From Phycomyces blakesleeanus NRRL 1555(-) (lineage: Eukaryota; Mucoromycota; Mucoromycetes; Mucorales; Phycomycetaceae): a stretch of 28,733 nucleotides of DNA. The position numbers and the translations under genes were made by a program. Location of the stretch: NCBI RefSeq assembly GCF_001638985.1, contig NW_017265150.1, positions 869,789 to 898,521 of the forward strand, written 5' to 3'. The notes beneath the pieces were generated by a model. The model did no database searches. It was not told the origin of the DNA and saw only the letters and a program-made list of their open reading frames with translations. Positions 1 through 11,672 of this stretch are shown here, piece after piece. The number at the start of each line of letters is the position of its first letter. Position 1 is the first letter of the stretch.

Positions 1-268
1 CTACCCAAATGAGACTGGCCATCTCCTTTTATTTTTAGTTTAGATCTGTATTAGTCTTAGTTTCCATTTATTGCATGAATTTCATGCATGCTTCATATTT
101 TATCCTTATCTCCCTTTTTTGTATCCCCTAGCTTAGTTTCCCTTTCTAGTTTTTCCCATTTTCCCCCTTGGGTTTTTTTCCTTTCTATTATTCTTTTTTG
201 TACTCTTAAAGGCGGGCAATAGCTCTATAGTGTGTGTACCCACTAGCCTTTCAATAAAAATCTTTTAC
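1..268 (+). mobile_element. LINE, 3' end of a plus-strand copy
   Basis: Bases 1-12 are the last three codons and TGA stop of LINE ORF2 (Leu-Pro-Lys-stop). The rest is the 3' UTR. It matches, in reverse complement, the 3' ends of the two minus-strand copies at 8118 and 13354. The element ends in CAATAAAAATCTTTTAC with no poly(A) tail and has an AATAAA signal about 10 nt before the end. The body of this copy lies outside the window to the left, so nothing can be said about its integrity. Confidence 0.93.
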
Positions 269-283
269 CTACACCAAGAAACC
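269..283 (-). repeat. 15-bp tRNA-Val target-site duplication
   Basis: CTACACCAAGAAACC is the reverse complement of nucleotides 1-15 of the tRNA-Val(AAC) genes at 18788 and 25108. It lies directly after the LINE 3' end. The bases that follow (from 284) are unique, so they are probably the original 5' flank of a tRNA-Val gene whose complete copy would be to the left of the window. Confidence 0.88.
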
Positions 284-737
284 AACACTGTTGTAGTGTA
301 AGTGCTGTCAAATATTGAAGCATAAAACAAAGATGTATATTTGTTTGATGTGACGTCAACTTATTGACAGACTATTAAGTTATGGACAGTGCAAAGTTGT
401 GACTCTATCTCCGGACACAACAAAATCCGATTTCTTGGATTTATTTTCTCTCTCCCTCTTTTTCTTTTTTTCTTGCTATTAACATTTAAATTCCCACTGG
501 ACTTTAAATGTTTTTCTCCTTTTTTCTATTTTTTCCTTGATTTTTATTTCCTTTTTAGCTTGCTTCCCTTTGCATTGCACTTGTTCCTTTACACTTCTTG
601 ATATTACTTATTTAGTATGCTTCCTGAGAGTTTATATTTTTTAGTAGTTTGATTATTTTTATTTTTTTATTATTTTTGATTATTTCCTTTTGTGATTATG
701 CCCAAAGACCTGTACACTCTTCTAAATAATCATCATT
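284..737. other. Non-coding AT-rich DNA, no feature recognised
   Basis: About 450 bp of host-like or old DNA between the LINE target duplication and the left end of the DNA transposon. It has a long pyrimidine-rich stretch (about 430-600). The only ORF, at 389-601, is low-complexity Phe/Leu-rich sequence and does not look like a gene. It is probably the former upstream flank of a tRNA-Val gene. Confidence 0.5.
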
Positions 738-763
738 CACTGCAAAAGACTGCTGATTTTAGT
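738..763 (+). repeat. Left terminal inverted repeat of the CMC transposon
   Basis: Starts CACTGCAAAAGAC. The next bases, CTGATTTTAGT at about 753-763, align with CCGATTTAAGT inside the right end (9 of 11 match). It has no matching 3-bp duplication with the right side. Confidence 0.8.
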
Positions 764-1555
764 TTCTGAAAACCTGCAAAAATTTTATTACAATTTTTGT
801 TTTTTAATTTTTTCAAATAATTTCAATTTTTTTCTGTTGTGATTTCAGATCGCTCTTTTTTAGCTATAAAATCACACTACCGTCATTTTTTTGGTCATAA
901 AATTATAAAATTGGGTTTTTTTTTATATTATACACTTCTTTGATATAATTCTAAATTACACTGAAAAAACACTTATACAAAAGTTAATATAATATTTAAT
1001 AAAAATTATATATATTCTTAAGGTTTCACTTTTTCTATTTCAAAATAAATCATTTAAATATTTTTTATGTATTATAAATGTGAATATAAGAACAAATATT
1101 TAATTAATATATTTCAAGGGAACGAGACAAAAGGTTGTGATTTTATTTTTACTGTAGCAATATTTTTGTGTGATTTTTCTCTTTGATATATGAAACTAAA
1201 ATATCAGATTTTTTTATTTCATATGTTGTGAGAGGCGAATGTTTCATTTTTGGATAATTTTTTGTTATGGTCGAATCATTGTCATATCAAATATTATAAT
1301 TCTAAAAAAAGACTTTAAAAAAATTGCGTACACTTTTAGTAATTTATGCAGTATTTGACTTGGTTAATGACTTAACGATATATGAGTATAATTATGATGA
1401 TATGTGTAGTAGATGTATCAAAGAATTACTTGGCATACTATAGTCATGGCATGGAGCAGTATTTTATCTATTTATAATTTTTTTTTGGTATATAAAGACC
1501 TTGATCAAGATCTTTTAAAATCTATATATTTTTTTTATAATTTAAAACAATCAAC
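764..1555. other. Left subterminal region of the CMC transposon, non-coding
   Basis: Very AT-rich DNA with long T and A runs and no credible coding region. It would hold the promoter and 5' leader of the transposase gene that starts at 1556. The ORF at 1413-1679 is out of frame with the transposase exons and was discounted. Confidence 0.55.
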
Positions 1556-4500
1556 ATGTCCAATAATCAAAAGAAAGTCAGTTATGTTATCTGCAAATGT
1601 CCAGACTGTACAAAGTTGGATAGCTGTGGAAAGAAACAGAAAAGACAAAATGCACAACGACACTATGAGAAACATATAGTGCCTGTTGCCAAAGACAATG
1701 CAATGGGTAAATAACAAGAATAACTTGAGCTGTACATGTAAAATTAATATAAATTAATTCATAAAATAGATGTTCCTGAAGAACATTTTGACGACATGGA
1801 AGTAGATAGTATTGACAGTGACAATGACAATGATTATGATTACGAGAACGAAGGTGAAGGCGAATATGAAGACGAAAATGAAGAACAAAACATTGAATTT
1901 GATCAAGAAGGTAAGAAAATAAAATAAAATAAATGAACAAAATAATAATTGAAACTGATATATATTTTTTTTATTTTTTATTTTTTATATGATTATAATT
2001 GTAATTATATTTTTATTTCTACATCTTTACAACAATTATTCCTTTCCAGTTGACTTACCTTTGTCCCAAGAAGAGTCTATCTTTACTGCCAAAGATACAT
2101 TTACAGGAGCATTTGTGGTTGATAGAGATGAGATTGAAGAAGGCAATACCGGTTTTGTTTTTGAACAAGAAGAAAACTTTGATGAGACCAGTGGGACCTC
2201 AATAGTAGAATCAGGTATGAATTAATACAATATAGACAATTAATCAATATATTAATTTAAACTAACTTAACCTTTGTCTTCATAGCTCGTCCTTCGTCTT
2301 TTGATAACATGCCCTTGTATATTCGCTTTGTTGCAGTATTCATTGTCATATTTCACTTGACCTTTTTGGTGGAAAGCGGTGGATCGATTCTCATTGAATT
2401 TTGTAATACTCTACTGTCTCTCTGTGATATGTCTGGCGCCCTTCTGCTGACGATCAATAGTTTGAAGCATAAGACAGGATTTAACATGGCAACAGACGGA
2501 ATGACAGTATACATTGCATGCTCACAATGTCATTCGATTTATCCTCCGGAAACAAGTCAAAGAGTCTGTACATTTAAGAAATTCTCTCAATCCGCCATTT
2601 GCAACAACAATCTCTTTAAAGTGTCAACTGGAAATCATTCTCTTCCAGCAATGGTATATCCATTCAACTCTCTGAAGTACGCCTTGCAACAAAAATTCTC
2701 CAAGCCAGATTTCGTGTCCAAGATCAATTTGTGGAGAAATCATCAAATAATTGAAAACACCAAACTTGACATTTTCGATGGTGCAGTTTGGAGTGATATT
2801 AAAGACATCAATGGCAGACGGTTTGTTGATGATAGCCAATCTTTAATGTTGACTCTGAATATCGATTGGTTTCAGCCATTTGATGGACAAACACATTCCA
2901 GTGGTGCGATATATCTCTCTATCAACAATCTCCCACGGAGTGAACGTCTTAAGTCTGAAAATGTCATTCTTGTTGGTATGATATCTGGGCCGAAGGAAGC
3001 AAGCACTGACAGCATGAATCATTACTTGAAGCCGCTCGTTAACGAATTGTTGGAGATGTACATTGGTGTAGAAATGACAGACTCACAAAATAGAAAGATT
3101 GTTGTTTGTGCTGCATTGATGTGTGTTGCCTGTGATATCTCTGCCACTCGCAAAACCTCTGGATTTACTGGCCACATGAGCACATGCGCCTGTCACAAAT
3201 GTCAACAACAATTCACGACTATAAAGAAGACCAGCAAGCTTGACTACTCTGGATTCAAGTATAGCAATTGGGTGAGACGCACGAAGACAATGAATCTGGA
3301 ACACACTGTCAGCTAGGCAAATGCATTGAACAATACTGAGCAAACATGTCTAGAAAAAGAAAATGGCACTCGGTGGTCAGAGCTTCATTGGTTATCTTAC
3401 TTTGACCTAGTCCGCTTTACAGTTATAGACCCGATACATAACCTCTATCTTGGAACTGCAAAGCAAATGATTCAGATATGGCGCGAGTGTAACTATATCA
3501 ATGAAAAGAATCAGTTAACTATGCAAGAGCTTGCCAATGGTATTGTTGTACCTTGTGGATATGCGCGTATAACAAAGAAGATTGCTGATGGTTTTTTGTT
3601 CATGAAAGCTGACGAGTGGAAGTCGTAGTGCGTCATATACTCTCCATTTGTTCTGAAGCATGTGCTCCCAGCCAAAAATCTCGAAAACTGGATTTTGTTT
3701 GTTGACGCATGCCACTTACTCACAAAACCTTTGATCAATGACAAAGAAATAGATGAAGCCCACAGTAAACTCCAATTGTTTTGTACAAGATTTCAGACAC
3801 TGTATGGAAAATCGGCTGTGACACTGAATATGCATCTACATCTTCATCTTGGCGAGTGTGTTCATGACTTTGGGCCAATTTATGCTTTCTGGTTATTCAG
3901 TTTCAAGAGATACAATGGTTTGTTGAAGAATATCGAAACAAATCAAAAAGGCGGCTTTGAATCAATGATGATGAAGAGATTTTTGGAGATAACATACATT
4001 GGCAACTTCATACAATCTTTTGTCAATCATCTTCCCCAGTTCGCAATTGACTTTCTGCATCGCATTTCAAATAGTCAAGATCAATTAGCAGCATTGCATC
4101 CATCTTCTACTGCCAGTACCTTTTCTCTGTCTGACTTTGTTGAATATTCGTTAAACTCTTGTCATTCTGCTTTGGGTTGTGAGCTGTTGCCCCCTTCAGT
4201 GTTTCCAATTAAACTCAACCAAAGGATTACAATGTGCAAGGGACATTATGAATGTTTACTGGAGTTTTACAGACACGCGTATGGCAGTCACGATCTTTTT
4301 GGCCATTATTCAAACTGCGAGTCTAACCAGATTTTTGTCAATAACCAAATTGAGAAAATAAAACAGATATCTCTTCTTGGACAGGAATACTCTTCTGGGT
4401 CTTATTTCCATGCCTATTATCTTGAGAATAACAGTGAAGATAAAGCAGCGTTTTCTGGCTGTATACTGTATTTATTTCAACATTTGATAACTATCAACAA

Positions 4501-4744
4501 AACTGTCATCACCCATACTTTTGCGTTTGTTGAGTGGTACTCTAGTTATTCTTTGGGGAGTTACCAGCCAATGTTAAATGAAGGCATTGAGCTCTGGAAT
4601 GAACTTTCTTCTGTACTTAATTATGAATGTATTATTCCAGTACATTGTTTATATTCACCAATCGCAATTGCTAAATATAGATTTACTATAACTAGTGAAT
4701 TTAAACGTTTAGTAATCCCTTTACCCCAAAAAATAGAAGCTTAA
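1556..4744 (+). pseudogene. TNP2-like (CACTA/CMC) transposase, two in-frame TAG stops
   Basis: Four exons join in one frame: 1556-1706, 1770-1910, 2050-2214 and 2286-4744. The introns (63, 139 and 71 bp) are all GT-AG and all phase 1. The product would be about 971 residues. The N-terminus has a Cys/His cluster (C-K-C-P-D-C, later R-H-Y-E-K-H), and exons 2-3 are strongly acidic. The large exon carries the TNP2 core: N-I-D-W-F-Q-P-F (Asp codon 2864-2866, probable first catalytic Asp), I-S-G-P-K-E, a C-H-K-C finger pair, D-P-I-H-N-L-Y-L-G (Asp at 3428-3430, probable second), then G-P-I-Y-A-F-W and F-K-R-Y-N-G. Related proteins usually read F-E-R-Y-N-G there, so a likely catalytic Glu is Lys (3905-3907). 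TAG stops at 3314-3316 and 3626-3628 break the frame; the second fits a lost Trp (W-K-S-stop). Transposase was presumably once supplied by this gene, but it now looks inactive. Family assignment rests on motif memory. Confidence 0.82.
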
Positions 4745-4814
4745 ATAATATTAATAAAATACCATTTTGCACTCTTTTATCAATTTATTAGAAAATGTTT
4801 GATTTATTGTCTTA

Positions 4815-6047
4815 TTATTTCTTTGACCATGATGGCAGCTTGTTTGCCTTGGTCTTACTAAGCTGCTTATCTCTTATTCCTTTAAATTTATGCTCGAATG
4901 GATGGGTATTATTTTTCTTATCATGAGCTGCCTCATAATCCACATCAAGTTCATCAACGAACCTATCTCCCTATATGTCAATGTAAGTATTATTACACAC
5001 CATCCAAAAAAATAGTTTTTTGTACTATACCTCTTCGCTTCTCCAGCTTGGGCAGAATCTCCAAAAAAAAACTGTTTTCTGAGGACGAATCCTGTTTCTC
5101 TTCTTCTCTTTCGTCATCACTCTCAAGGTCTGACACGTAATCAGCATGGAGAATACTGTCAACATTCTCTCCAAAGCTGTTCACAAAGTGTGCCCGATTG
5201 GCTTTCAAGGCAGATTGTCTTCTTTCACACGACTATATATAAATATATAATATTTCTAATTTAATATCACATCTAGTATATTGTGTGCATGTGTTTTTTA
5301 TCTTTACACATTGCTGACAAAGACAGGCCCGTCGATTCTCTTCCTGCTTCTTTTCTTCTGTTTTTTTTTCTTGCAACTTTCTGTTGCCAATGTGCCGCAC
5401 AATCTTAGTTCGAAGAGTTGGCAAATCCACCTTTTTCCCCTCTTCTTGATGATGAAGGTAATCGGTAACAGACTTCAGAACGAGTCTGTTTCCCTCACTG
5501 TTTTTATTTTCATTGGTATTGTATTGGTCATACAATTTCTCTTCACTCAAATAATCGCGCAACAATTGCTATAATATAAATGTATATTAAATTCTATCTA
5601 TATAAAAACATATTATGATTACTTACATCCAATGTTGGTTGACGTCCAGGCGACATGTCTTGCTCAACTGCATTACTTGCAGTGGCTTGGGCTTTCTCAG
5701 AAGATGTGTTCTTCAAAACAGTGTTTAAGACACCATTCATGATATCAAGTTTCTCGTACACATCATGGATGTTACGAGTTCTACCTGACGAATCACCTTC
5801 AAGATTCAACCGAGCTCTCTTTGGTGCTAGTGGTCTTTGATTGCTCACTGTTCCCTGTGAGTGTTGCAACATTATCGTCCTTATATCATTGGTATTTCTT
5901 GGTGGGCTTTTTTTTTGATTTTTATAAAAAACAAAAATAAAATTAATATAAGAAAATTGAAGACTGCCTGGTTTTAATCTACCTTCCCACAGAAGGTTCT
6001 TCACCAAAAGCATTGTTAACTGAATTGTTATTGAGATTTCTTGACAT
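4815..6047 (-). CDS. Intact five-exon gene inside the CMC transposon, unknown function
   Basis: Exons on the minus strand: 6047-5983, 5906-5627, 5568-5308, 5232-5031 and 4966-4815. The introns are 76, 58, 75 and 64 bp, all GT-AG. Exon lengths sum to 960 nt, giving an uninterrupted 319-residue protein. It starts M-S-R-N-L-N-N-N and ends P-S-W-S-K-K. Visible parts are a basic P-K-R-A-R-L patch that could be a nuclear signal, a charged Lys/Glu-rich stretch, a Cys cluster C-L-C-Q-Q-C-S-C formed across an exon junction, an acidic D-L-E-S-D-D-E-R-E-E-E segment, and a Lys-rich C-terminus containing F-K-G-I-R-D. I do not recognise the family. CMC elements often encode a second protein besides the transposase (plant TNPA is an example), so a DNA-binding accessory role is possible but is inference. 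A captured host gene is the alternative. The gene is undamaged next to a dead transposase. Confidence 0.72.
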
Positions 6048-7826
6048 TGTGAATAATAAGAATAGCTTGTTTTTTTTTAAATCCAAAGGGTCTATTTATA
6101 TTATGTTTAATTTGGGCTTTAAGTTTTATTCTTTCTCAGAGAATACCATGATCTATTACGTAACAAGAACAGCTTTGAATGTTTCCACTCTTGTTGTGAG
6201 TATTTTATGTGTTTCTTTAATTTAATTTTCAATCCATGTTTTATTCTTATATTATGTATTAGTATTTGAATAATATGATTTTATACTATACTCTGTTTTT
6301 CATATGTATTAGCTGCTGGCATAGTGCAACTGCGTTTTCTTTCAATTCTAAGTTACAGACAAAAATTATTTTTTGATTTATTTATTTTTTAAAAAAAACC
6401 CCAAATTCGTATTTAATAGAATAACCGCGCCCCTCTTTTTTATTTTCTCTTTCTTTAACCTGCTCTTCTCGTTTTGTCTCTTTTTATATGTCTTGGTAAG
6501 CTTACTCTTAAGATCTCAACTTTTATTAATACTTTTGGCTTTTAGAATCATCTTAATATATATTAGATAAACAATACACTCAATAAGCATTCAAAACAGT
6601 ACAGGTAATAAACAATCTCCTAACCAAAATGAAACACCTTGCTGACTAAATATCTTTTATTTTTAAAATGATAGGGCTTCTACCCATTTTGTAATAAAAG
6701 ATGTTTTGCTCTTGACACTATATACTTTCTGGTATTTTCAGTCTATGAAAAGGTAATATATATATAACTCAACTTAAATAATGTAACTTATCAATTCTTC
6801 TTCTCAGATAAATATGTCACGTCTTTTTTTCAAGTCATACTGATTTGCCCCCTTTTGCAAATGCGTGTCTATAATACGTAAGTAATTCAAGTGTCTTTAC
6901 AATCAAAGCATAAATATTAATAAAGTTGTTTATTTTATTTCTTGCTTTTTATTTAAAAGAAAATATCAATCAAATGGATTTTTATTCTATCACAAGATTT
7001 GTTATGAACCTCTATAAATAATCTAGTAAGTATGTTATTTCATTTTATTTCATAAAGAAACCTGTATTAATACTTCTGTATCTTTTTTTGCTCTAAGCTA
7101 ATGTAGTTCCAAACAAACGTATTCTCCAAGAAAATACCAAGGATTTCATTTTCAGTTAAAGAAGTGTAAAACCAAAAAACGTGCCGAATACATGAAACCG
7201 ATATGGTAGGGAAGTATAGTATAAGTTAGGTCGTCCAATGCATTCAAGCCGTCCAATAAATGAAAGTATAACATGTATACAAGTCGTACTATTCGGATAC
7301 ACACTTTTAAAGAAGTATTAGTGGTCTATATGAAATAGCTAAATATATTTTCCAACCATTCAAAAATCAATAAAAACCATTTTTTCCATGAGATTCTATT
7401 TCAAATGCGTCATCTCTTGATGATGTCAACAAGATCTATTTAAATTTTTTTTTACAATCATTCATTTGAATGCTGGTTCCTGTCAGATTTCAGACTGATT
7501 CTAGGTCGATTTTAGTGAGGTCTATCCAATAATATCATGTAATTAAAGCAAATAAAATTTTTTAAGAGGTAGAGAGTTCAAAGCCAATTCCATAACAAGT
7601 AGGGTTTAGGTACGGTTTGAAGTTATGGGTGAATATATAACCAGAATTACAGACAATTATAACATTTCAAGAAAAGGGGGGATTATAACTCTCAATTTAT
7701 CTATTGATTTTAGTATCTATAATCTCATCATTTGGTTAACTAAATGAACCAATTTTTGTAACAAATACCAAACTATAATTGAACATAAACCACCGATTTT
7801 TGGAGGATTTAAACAAAAATTAAGCT
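6048..7826. other. Right half of the CMC transposon, non-coding
   Basis: About 1.8 kb of AT-rich DNA upstream of the minus-strand gene, running to the right terminal repeat. The ORFs at 6013-6225 and 6373-6570 are low-complexity Phe/Leu/Ser-rich and have no recognisable domain. The motif CGTCCAAT occurs twice near 7230-7260. An ACCGATTT motif close to the right end recurs inverted nearby, which may be subterminal transposase-binding repeats. Nothing else can be supported. Confidence 0.5.
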
Positions 7827-7852
7827 ACTTAAATCGGTTGTCTTTTGCAGTG
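7827..7852 (-). repeat. Right terminal inverted repeat of the CMC transposon
   Basis: Read on the minus strand it starts CACTGCAAAAGAC from 7852, identical to the left terminus for 13 bases. The next base on the plus strand (7853) is the first base of homology to LINE remnant D. Confidence 0.8.
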
Positions 7853-8102
7853 TGGAGATGCTGACAATCTTGAGTGATTTCGGCGCAGATATGAAGATGA
7901 TTGCAATGATGATTCCAACAATTTGAAAAAAAGTCAATTAAAAAAAATGAAAATTGGTAGATATATAAAAACAATTATGGGGATCAATCCTGCTGCAAAA
8001 AACAGATAGGTTTGATATAGTAGTTATAGAGAAAAAGAGGTAAAAGTAAAACTGTGCTGGGTTTGCCTTCAAACAATAATTTGGTTGTGGAAAAGAGTGT
8101 GT
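7853..8102 (-). mobile_element. LINE remnant D: 5' 250 bp only
   Basis: Matches the 5' end of LINE copies A, B and C (5' leader and the start of the open frame upstream of ORF1) with scattered differences. Its LINE 5' end at 8102 abuts a 15-bp tRNA-Val piece. It stops abruptly at 7853, where the CMC transposon terminus begins. LINEs usually lose their 5' part during insertion. Here the 3' part is missing, so the loss came from a later event. It is the most diverged copy in the stack. Confidence 0.88.
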
Positions 8103-8117
8103 GGTTTCTTGGTGTAG
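8103..8117 (+). repeat. 15-bp tRNA-Val target-site duplication (between D and A)
   Basis: GGTTTCTTGGTGTAG is identical to nucleotides 1-15 of tRNA-Val(AAC). It sits between the 5' end of remnant D and the 3' end of LINE copy A. Confidence 0.93.
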
Positions 8118-8374
8118 GTAAAAGATTTTTATTGAAAGGCTAGTGGGCACACGCACTATAGAGCTATTGCCTGCCTTTAAGAGTACAAAAAAGAATAATA
8201 GAAAGGAAAAAAACCCAAGGGGGAAAATGGGAAAAACTAGAAAGGGAAACTAAGCTAGGGGATACAAAAAAAGGGAGATAAGGATAAAATATGAAGCATG
8301 CATGAAATTCATGCAATAAATGGAAACTAAGACTAATACAGATCTAAACTAAAAATAAAAGGAGATGACCAGTC

Positions 8375-11300
8375 TCATTTGGGTAGCCAGTTCAAGAAGA
8401 GTTGTCCTCTGTCTGTTGCAGCATGATCAGCAAGATCAACCCCAGGGAGACAGATCTGTTCTATGTCCAACATTATTCTACAAAGAATTGGCCAAGTAAA
8501 GATCCAGAAGGCATTGTTCTTGTTGTTTTTAGGTTTCTTCAGAGGCAGCATATTGAGTACATAATCAATTGGATTGGGTTGTACTGTAGAATAGAGATGG
8601 AGACGAATTGCAGCTCCAGTGCACTCAATGACATGATGACGGCTGGTGGTATGCAATCCACAGGAACAAGGTTGAGGACGTCCAGGAAGCCACCCCATAC
8701 GCCAACGTATGAATCTACTACGTTCATAGTTAGTCATGGGAAGCCAGAGAATAGGGTCAACACCAAGAGAAGGACGGCAAGCAGAGAGAAGTATTTGTTG
8801 AGAGCGTTGCAAGAAGAGGCCCTGGTTCAAAAATGAACGAATGGCATGCTTGCAAGCTTTAGAATCAGCATTCTGACGATTGGAGAGAGACAACCAAATG
8901 GGATTAGCTAAAAGCTTAAACCATTGGTGTGCTGGGTTTGTAAGAACAGGTCGAAGAAGAGTAAACAGAGCCTCATCAGGCAACCAGAAAGCACGATATA
9001 CAAACTTGAAACCAAGAGTCAAGATCCTCTCCCTCATGCTAGGAAGATTCCCAAGGTGACGGAAAACAGATGTAGAAGATGTGGAGTGACCTCCAAAAAT
9101 CATGCGTAAGCATGTGTTCTGGGCCTTTTCAAGCACAGCAACTTGTTTGATGTTGAAGCAGGATATTGCCAGGCCATACTCAAATTGTGGACGAATAAAC
9201 TGGCGATACAAACGAATTGAGAGTAGACGTGACAACCCAGTGTGATTGACACCAAGTGATTGAAGAGCACGCATGCTGTTGATAGCAGAGACACAATTAC
9301 GAGAGATGAGAAGAGATGGATCAATAGTCCCCTTTGCTGAGAAGGGAACACCAAGGTAAGGAAACGAATGAGCATGAGGAATAGGCACATTGTAGAGAGA
9401 GAATGACAAAGGAGAAAGAGAACAAGAATGGTGAAGGATCATGCACTTGGTGGGACTCCAACGATATCCTAGCTCTTGAGAATGTTGTTCAGCAGAATTC
9501 AGAATGACAGGCATAGCTTCTGGTGTAGCAATGATGGCAACATCGTCAGCAAAAAGTAGTGAATTGACTAATTGATCATTGAGTCTTGTGGGCAGCAGTC
9601 TGATTAAATACTGTGTTACAAAGTTCCCCTGCAGCACAAAGAGCAACTGGTAGAGAATTTATGTACACAGAATAAAGGTGGGGAGAAAGCACAGATCCTT
9701 GCATAACGCCAGTCAATGGTTGGAATGATCTGGATGTTGCACCAGAAAGCAACACCTCAACTTGAACATTGTCAAAAAGACTTTGTAACAAAGCTAACAT
9801 AGCATCAGAGGCAAGAGAACGTAACGATGTCCATACTACAGAATGATCAACAGTGTCATATGCAGACTTGATATCAAGAAAAGCCAAGACTGGTGGTGCT
9901 TTGAATAGAGCTGTGTGACGACGGACCATCTCATGGAGACAAAGAACTTGATCAAGGGAGCTACGTTGACGTTGGAATCCACCCTGTGCAATGTCAATTG
10001 TTGGAGACACATCTTCAAGAGGAAACTGTAGACAATATTCCATGGCTTTTCTCAGGATAGACGTTAAGCTAATGGGACGATAGTTAGCAGGGTCATGAGT
10101 ATCACCCTTTTTAAAGATGGGGACAATTTGTGCAGTACGCCATGCAAGAGGTGCAGAACCCCATTGCTAACAAAGCTGGAACAAAAGACAAAGAACAGGA
10201 GAGACTTGCTTAACAATTGGGTGAAGCATTTCAGCACGAAGATGGTCAACACCAGGAGCCTTGCGTGTAGGAAGCTTGAGAATTGCACTCTCTACAGAAA
10301 GATGAGTAAAAGGACATGATTCATCAATTGCAATTGGTGATGAAATCATCACTGTCTGGTCTGGAGGGCGGCGTGCAGGAAGAAATTGACCTGAGAAAAT
10401 CTGTTGAAGATGATCAGCCATTTTGTTAGCATCTACTTGAGGTCCACCTGGATCCACAAAGACAGGACTGGTTTGACGATGGCTTTTAATACGTTTCATT
10501 GTTGCTGTGGTCTTTGCAAAGTCTTGTGTTGCCAATTTGTTGCAGAATTCTTTCCATGTTTCACGTCGACGACGCTGGACTGATAACCTAACAGCATGAC
10601 ATGCATCCTGATGGCGCATCCAGCATATAGCCTTCTGCAAACCACTAGAATGACGCCAGCGTTGGTAGCTGCGTTCTCTCAGATCCATTGCTTCTTGAAG
10701 GTCCACTGGCCAGAACCAGTACTTTTGCATGGTACGTGGTGTACGACGACCAACAGCAGTGTCCAGAGCATCATAGATAGCTTGAGCAAAAGCAGAGCAC
10801 AGAGAATCTACAGGAGGAGGAGAAGAAGAAGAAAGGAAAGCACTGAACTGCTCTGTCAGATTGTCCAATGACGCAGAAGCTGTATCAATGTAGATCTTGA
10901 GAGTGTCAGGCTGAGCAAGCTTGGAAAGATTCCAAAGTAGGCGCGGATGATTAGTAGGGGGAGGGGGAGGTGAAACATAGGGAGTGAAAGTGAGGTTGAC
11001 CATTTTGTGATCAGAGCCTAAAGAAAGATCAGAACGAATTTGCATAGAAGGATTGAGAAGGGGGGACGTAGAAAGAAATAAATCAATGACACTGGAACGT
11101 GAGGTACCAGAGCCACCAGAAAGAAAGGTAGGAATACCAAATGCAAGTAATTCATTCCAACAAGTGAGACCAGTTGCCTGGATCCACTGAAGAAAAGAAG
11201 TTCCTCGCGAAGTGATAGCATGGTCACCAAGAAAGGATCCCATACGTGAATTAAAATCACCACAAAAAATAGTGTTAGAAGAAGGAATAGAAGAAGAAGA

Positions 11301-11672
11301 GAGGGGGAGGTCATAAAGAATAGAAATTGCATCGTCATTAGAAAGAGAAGGGGGAAGATAAATGCAATGAATAAGACAATCAAATACAATACAAGAAAGA
11401 ACATAAGGAGAAGAAGAAGGAACAATAGAAATGGGGTAAGGGAAAGAAGGATTTACAAGAAGAGAAATACCCATGCAGCCACGGCTAGCATTGGGGACAG
11501 ACTGACCATAGGTATGGTACTGCTGCCAAGAAGTAGGATAACGATGGGGGGACAAAAGCCACGTTTCAGTGATAAAAAGAAGGGAAGTAAGTGGAGCATA
11601 TGAAAGGATTGTAGGTATGGTCTGTTTTGCAAGACCATTTGCATTCCATAATGTAATTGTTACTGGATTCAT
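8375..11672 (-). pseudogene. LINE ORF2 (endonuclease-reverse transcriptase), broken, copy A
   Basis: Nearly identical to the intact ORF2 of copy B but with two lesions. TAG at 10167-10169 replaces a TGG Trp codon, just after an L-F-Q-L-C segment at the start of the reverse-transcriptase domain. An extra G at 9590-9592 shifts the frame shortly before the F-A-D-D catalytic block. The N-terminal endonuclease (W-N-A-N-G-L, E-T-W-L, G-D-F-N-S-R-M-G, G-S-D-H-K-M-V) is whole and could still be made as a 501-residue fragment. The ATG (11670-11672) overlaps the ORF1 stop as ATGA. Confidence 0.92.

Larger units (their letters stand above)
738..7852. mobile_element. CACTG-type (CMC/EnSpm-like) DNA transposon with two convergent genes
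   Basis: The element is bounded by the 13-bp perfect inverted repeat CACTGCAAAAGAC, at 738-750 on the plus strand and at 7840-7852 on the minus strand. Similarity continues imperfectly for about 10-13 more bases. CACTA/CACTG termini are typical of the CMC superfamily, which agrees with the TNP2-like transposase inside. It contains that broken transposase gene (1556-4744, plus) and an intact gene of unknown function (4815-6047, minus), with 70 bp between their ends. The right terminus abuts LINE remnant D at the exact base where LINE homology stops, which independently supports the boundary. The 3-bp flanks (ATT on the left, TGG on the right) do not match, and the left flank is not LINE sequence, so one side was probably rearranged after insertion. 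Confidence 0.8.

Noticed and set aside
389..601. 70-codon ORF left of the DNA transposon
   Set aside because: Low-complexity Phe/Leu-rich translation of a pyrimidine tract.
8103..8117. Partial tRNA gene
   Set aside because: Only nucleotides 1-15 are present here and at 13339 and 269; these are target duplications, not tRNA genes.
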